Shown here: in pieces, positions 61,024-64,000 of the stretch | Layout: every line of letters begins with the position of its first letter | Position numbering within the stretch: the first letter of the stretch is position 1 | Assembly (NCBI GenBank): GCA_022661535.1 | Contig: JAKULF010000013.1 | Coordinates: 992,001 to 1,056,000, forward strand | Direction of reading: 5' to 3' | Origin: Eutypa lata | Taxonomy: Eukaryota > Ascomycota > Sordariomycetes > Xylariales > Diatrypaceae | Length of the DNA: 64,000 nt | The notes under the pieces: generated by a model | Seen by the model: the letters and a program-made list of their open reading frames with translations, nothing else | Database searches by the model: none | Told to the model about the DNA's origin: nothing | Translations under genes and position numbers: made by a program

Positions 61024-61733
61024 ATGGCCTCAGCGAAACCTTTGTGTTGCGTCTGCGACAAGAATGAAGGCAAATATAAATGTCCTCGTTGTGGTTCGTT
61101 CACGTAAGTTCTCATTCTAGGAATCAAATATCGGAAGAATTCGTTACTCACCTGTTATACAGTTGTTGTGTTCCGTGTTTTAGGGAACATCGGGATAATC
61201 ACCCCCCTGACGAAGAAGTAGTCGCGCCATCAGCTCAGACAGAAGCAACTGGCAACACTAATTCACACGAAGGCGGAGTGTCGAATCCACAGGACACTGG
61301 TAGTGACCTAGCTCCCCCGGCACCAACTGGACCTTACTCTGGTTTGGCCGATCTTCCCGAATACCAGATGCTGATGAAACGGTATCCAAAGCTGCCAACT
61401 CTGTTATGGGGCATTGCTACTGCCACTGACCCTCCGGCCGGAGCCAATCCCAGCAAACCCAAGTATGACTTCCCGGGCCTCCAGCCGAAGAAAGACAAGG
61501 AACCATGGACCCAGGAGAAGGGCGTGCAGAAGGGCGTACAGGTCCTCCAGAAAACGCGAAATATGCCCGGTGACGATAGCGACGCCATTCGGGAGTTTTC
61601 CGAGCTTGTCCGGCTCTACAAGACACGGAAGGAGGAGGAAGGGGCTGCGCCAACGTTCCGCAAGAAATTCGTGCAGGAGAGCGCCGATGTCATCGGGCAG
61701 CTCTTGCGCAACGAAAAGTCTAGTGCCTTGTGA
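61024..61733 (+). CDS. HIT-type zinc-finger protein, Hit1/ZNHIT3-like
   Basis: Zf-HIT proteins of this class (yeast Hit1, human ZNHIT3) help assemble box C/D snoRNPs; the assignment is by finger type and small size. Two exons, 61024-61103 and 61163-61733, give 216 residues. The finger is formed across the intron: CCVCDKNEGKYKCPRCG in exon 1, then CCVPCFREHRDNH in exon 2, giving the eight metal ligands. The rest has a conserved-looking helical block LPEYQMLMKRYPKLPTLLWG and a C-terminal block with FRKKFVQESADVIGQLL. The Ser/Asn/Pro-rich linker is low complexity. With UTP7 and TSR1 it is the third ribosome-assembly gene in this window. Confidence 0.85.
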
Positions 61734-62592
61734 ACCCGGGATTTTATCGACAACAGCTGCGGCCGATTTCAGAGCTACCTATCTAGTCATTCGGTGAACC
61801 CCCCATGTTCCTTGTTAGATCTAATGTACCATCACCTGCTGTACTAGGTTATATGGCTTTCTCCTATCTATTGTCCTGAGGAATCATGTCGTTCACAAAA
61901 ACCATCCAATAATGGACGGCAACCCTTTAGCTCAGCAGCTATGCGGGTGGTTTTCCATTACAGCGTCAATATTCGACTAATTTCTCGTGGACATTCAATA
62001 GATTGTCATTGTTTGCAGATATGAGCAATGGCGACCCCAGTTGTAAAAAGCTCTGCAACACTTCAGCTAGTAGCCGACCTCTCAGCTTTCGACTTGAGAC
62101 TTTGCACACCATCACATTCCAGTTTACGACTCCCTCTCGAATTGGCAATTAGAGCATACCCTTGAGCTAGCTGGTTGCTACTAGCAACTTGTGCAAATCA
62201 CCCGAGATTTTCTCTCCTTGCAATCACCCAATTCCACCACATCGGAATTAGTTGCTGTTCAGAAGCTCTACTCAAGTATCCATAGCTTGACCTAAATCCT
62301 AGAGAATAGCTTTGGAAAGCGGCCGGCGACTCTTTCGTCGGTATCCATTGCTTGAGCTAGGGCCTTGACTAGTTTTCAGACGAGACCGTTCATATACCGA
62401 CCGAGTCGAAAGCGAGCAATGCCAACACAAACAGGAATCATGAAGGGAAATGGAGAAGGGGAGTTTAATGGATATATAGCAGTAAGTTATTATCATTATT
62501 CGAGTTAGTAGTAGTGGTGGTGGTAGTGGTAGTAGCTATGTGGGGTATTTCATCAGGGGTATCTATCTATCCTATCTCGCTACCTTTAAAAG
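61734..62592. other. Gap between the HIT-finger gene and the last gene
   Basis: Convergent 3' flanks. GTAGTGGTGG-type trinucleotide repeats lie at about 62508-62536. No gene supported. Confidence 0.55.
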
Positions 62593-63954
62593 CTAACGCC
62601 TAAACCTCCCTAGGAATCCTCCTCGTCGCCCGGATTTCACAGGCGACGACGACGATGCGGTGGTGGTAGTGGTGGTGGAAGGTGATACTTCCTCTTCATG
62701 TATAATAGTAGCAATAGGCCTCTCTTCCTTACTATTGTGTTGATGATGATGATGCCGAATCAAGTTCCCCAGCTTCGCTTTCAACGTCCAGATGGACTCC
62801 ACTCTGTGAAGACGCGGGCCGCCCTTCGTCGATAACGATACCGACGGCTTCCGCTTCTCATTCTCGTTGTGATTATGGTGATGATGATGATGACGAACCT
62901 CATCGCTCTGTGTCCAATCCACCCGGTGGTGCTCATTCACCGTCGCCAAGTCCGGCACGAAGAAGTCGACCCCGGAGTCGTCCTCTTCCGTCGGGTAATC
63001 CTCTAGCGCGCTCCGACTACGGCGTATATTCATACCATTCGCATTTGCATTCGCCGCCGCCGCCGCCGCCGCCGACGACAAATCCGTGTACGAAGGCTTC
63101 CCGTAGACCATCATCGAATGCCTATTCTGCCTACTGTTGCTGTTGTTGTTGTTGTTCTCCACCCCCGTCCCTGTCGTGTTGTTGTAGTAGCAGCCCTCGA
63201 CGAAGCGCGAGTTCTGGCTCCTCTCGTAGTACACGTTGCTGTTGTCCCGCTGGCTCTGCACCCGCCTCAGGGATCTTTTCGTTTGCAACTGCTTTTGGTG
63301 ACCCGCGGCGCTGTTGTTGTTATTGTTGTTATTATTAACCTGCGCTCCACCATCCGCGTGCGCGCTCAAGGCCGAATACGACAGCGCATGCAACCGCCTC
63401 CTATCGACAGCCTCGGCCGTAGTGGTCCTCACGAACTGCGACGCCGCGACCTGCGGGACGTGGCGATAGGGAGCCGTCGTCGTGGTGTTCAGATCCGTCC
63501 TCCAGGAGGAGGTCTTATTGAAATTTGCATTTTCATCCCCCGCCGCGTCATGACTCGCCACACTAGCTCTCTTCACCTCGACCAGCTCACTCTCACCCTC
63601 ACCCTCCCCCTCCTCCCCCTCTTCTTCTCTTCCCTTTGCCGCGGCGCTGTTGTTGTTGTTGCGCTCCGCGCGCGCCCTCGCCGCCACCTCCTCCATCCTC
63701 GCGTACCGCTTCTGCTGCCGCGACGACTCCTGCTCGGCGAGGACGACGTAGAGGCGGCGGCGCAGGTCGTCGGCGTCGAACGGCTGCGACTTCGCGGTCC
63801 GTTGTCTGTTGTTGTTGTTGCCGTGGTGCATCGCCATCGTCTGTCTCTGCTTTGCCGGCACTGCTGCTGTTGCCGCCGCAGGGGGCTGGCGGTAGTAGCG
63901 CCCAGGGCCACCGCCGCCGCTATCCTTGGGATAGTAGCTCATGGCGAAATGCAT
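62593..63954 (-). CDS. Low-complexity protein of unknown function
   Basis: Not recognised as a named family. Single exon, 453 residues (449 if the second Met at 63942, which opens MSYYPKD, is used). Homopolymer runs are extreme: Asn runs of 4 to 8, six His, eight Ala, several Thr and a Glu/Gly run. Between them are ordered-looking blocks: FDADDLRRRLYVVLAEQE with a following Arg-rich helix (about 59-95), a middle SLRRVQSQR, and RLHRVESIWTLKAKLGNLIRHH near the end. The last residues are basic (GRRGGFLGRFRR). Such blocks separated by variable tracts suggest a conserved fungal protein with two short functional segments. Confidence 0.7.
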   Translation of the reverse strand: MHFAMSYYPKDSGGGGPGRYYRQPPAAATAAVPAKQRQTMAMHHGNNNNRQRTAKSQPFDADDLRRRLYVVLAEQESSRQQKRYARMEEVAARARAERNNNNSAAAKGREEEGEEGEGEGESELVEVKRASVASHDAAGDENANFNKTSSWRTDLNTTTTAPYRHVPQVAASQFVRTTTAEAVDRRRLHALSYSALSAHADGGAQVNNNNNNNNSAAGHQKQLQTKRSLRRVQSQRDNSNVYYERSQNSRFVEGCYYNNTTGTGVENNNNNSNSRQNRHSMMVYGKPSYTDLSSAAAAAAANANANGMNIRRSRSALEDYPTEEDDSGVDFFVPDLATVNEHHRVDWTQSDEVRHHHHHHNHNENEKRKPSVSLSTKGGPRLHRVESIWTLKAKLGNLIRHHHHQHNSKEERPIATIIHEEEVSPSTTTTTTASSSSPVKSGRRGGFLGRFRR

Positions 63955-64000
63955 TATGGATTATTAGGTGGGTAGGTAACGGTGATAGCTGTGGTGGTGA

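Noticed and set aside
63118..63975. 285-residue plus-strand frame opposite the last gene
   Set aside because: Made of Leu/Val/Arg runs that are antisense to Asn, His and Asp runs; the minus-strand frame has the ordered blocks.
1..64000. CRISPR array, bacterial operon or viral genome
   Set aside because: No regularly spaced direct repeats, no operon-like packing and no viral hallmark genes; introns and gene content are fungal nuclear.

Overview
The window is nuclear DNA of a filamentous ascomycete (Pezizomycotina, most likely Sordariomycetes). The evidence is the gene content (two HET-domain genes, Mif2/CENP-C with a cupin end, Sey1, a PSP1-domain protein), many short spliceosomal introns of about 50-120 nt with GTAAGT/GTATGT-type donors, a tRNA-Asp with an anticodon-loop intron, and gene-to-gene gaps of 0.3-7.6 kb. 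Species cannot be fixed from the sequence alone. All gene models were assembled by hand from reading frames plus donor/acceptor sites with phase checking; no search was run.

Layout from left to right. A 5'-truncated OPT-family oligopeptide transporter (1-2235) is followed by a HET-domain gene broken by a one-base frame slip (2636-4730) and a six-exon dienelactone hydrolase (5400-6636). Next is an intronless cytosolic Hsp70 with a heat-shock-element promoter (7929-9893), convergent with an Emi1-like twin CX9C protein (10674-11507, minus). The inner-membrane protein Yme2 (12538-15249) comes next, then a decayed unidentified gene on the minus strand (15726-16779) and a C2H2 zinc-finger gene with an awkward splice (16870-18509). 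A tRNA-like relic lies near 19.8-20.0 kb, then a three-RRM Nam8-like protein (20765-22493), tRNA-Asp (23987-24068) and urease GTPase UreG with a long intron (25064-26417).

The middle of the window is gene-dense and mostly housekeeping. TSR1 (minus) and UTP7 (plus) are both small-ribosomal-subunit assembly factors, transcribed from a shared 465-bp gap. They are followed by SEY1 (ER fusion GTPase), RNase H2 subunit A (minus) and Mif2/CENP-C (inner kinetochore). A multi-pass membrane protein (41495-43208, minus) and a second HET-domain gene (43578-46092, plus) are divergent from one 369-bp gap. A large PSP1-domain protein (48541-51349, minus) follows.

From about 51.35 to 58.94 kb there is a gene-poor stretch rich in short TACCTA/TGTA motifs and microsatellites. 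The right end carries the mitochondrial Fe-S scaffold NFU1 (minus), a HIT-type zinc-finger protein resembling the box C/D snoRNP assembly factor Hit1/ZNHIT3, and a low-complexity protein of unknown function (62593-63954, minus).

Themes that recur: ribosome biogenesis (TSR1, UTP7, Hit1-like), mitochondrial maintenance (YME2, NFU1, Emi1-like) and chromosome maintenance (RNH201, MIF2). Accessory self/non-self candidates are represented by the two HET genes. I did not find a clearly new multi-gene system. The closest candidates are the divergent HET/8-TM membrane pair and the decayed minus-strand gene at 15.7-16.8 kb. Many genes have a sharply GC-rich coding segment, often toward the 3' end, which contrasts with neighbouring sequence.
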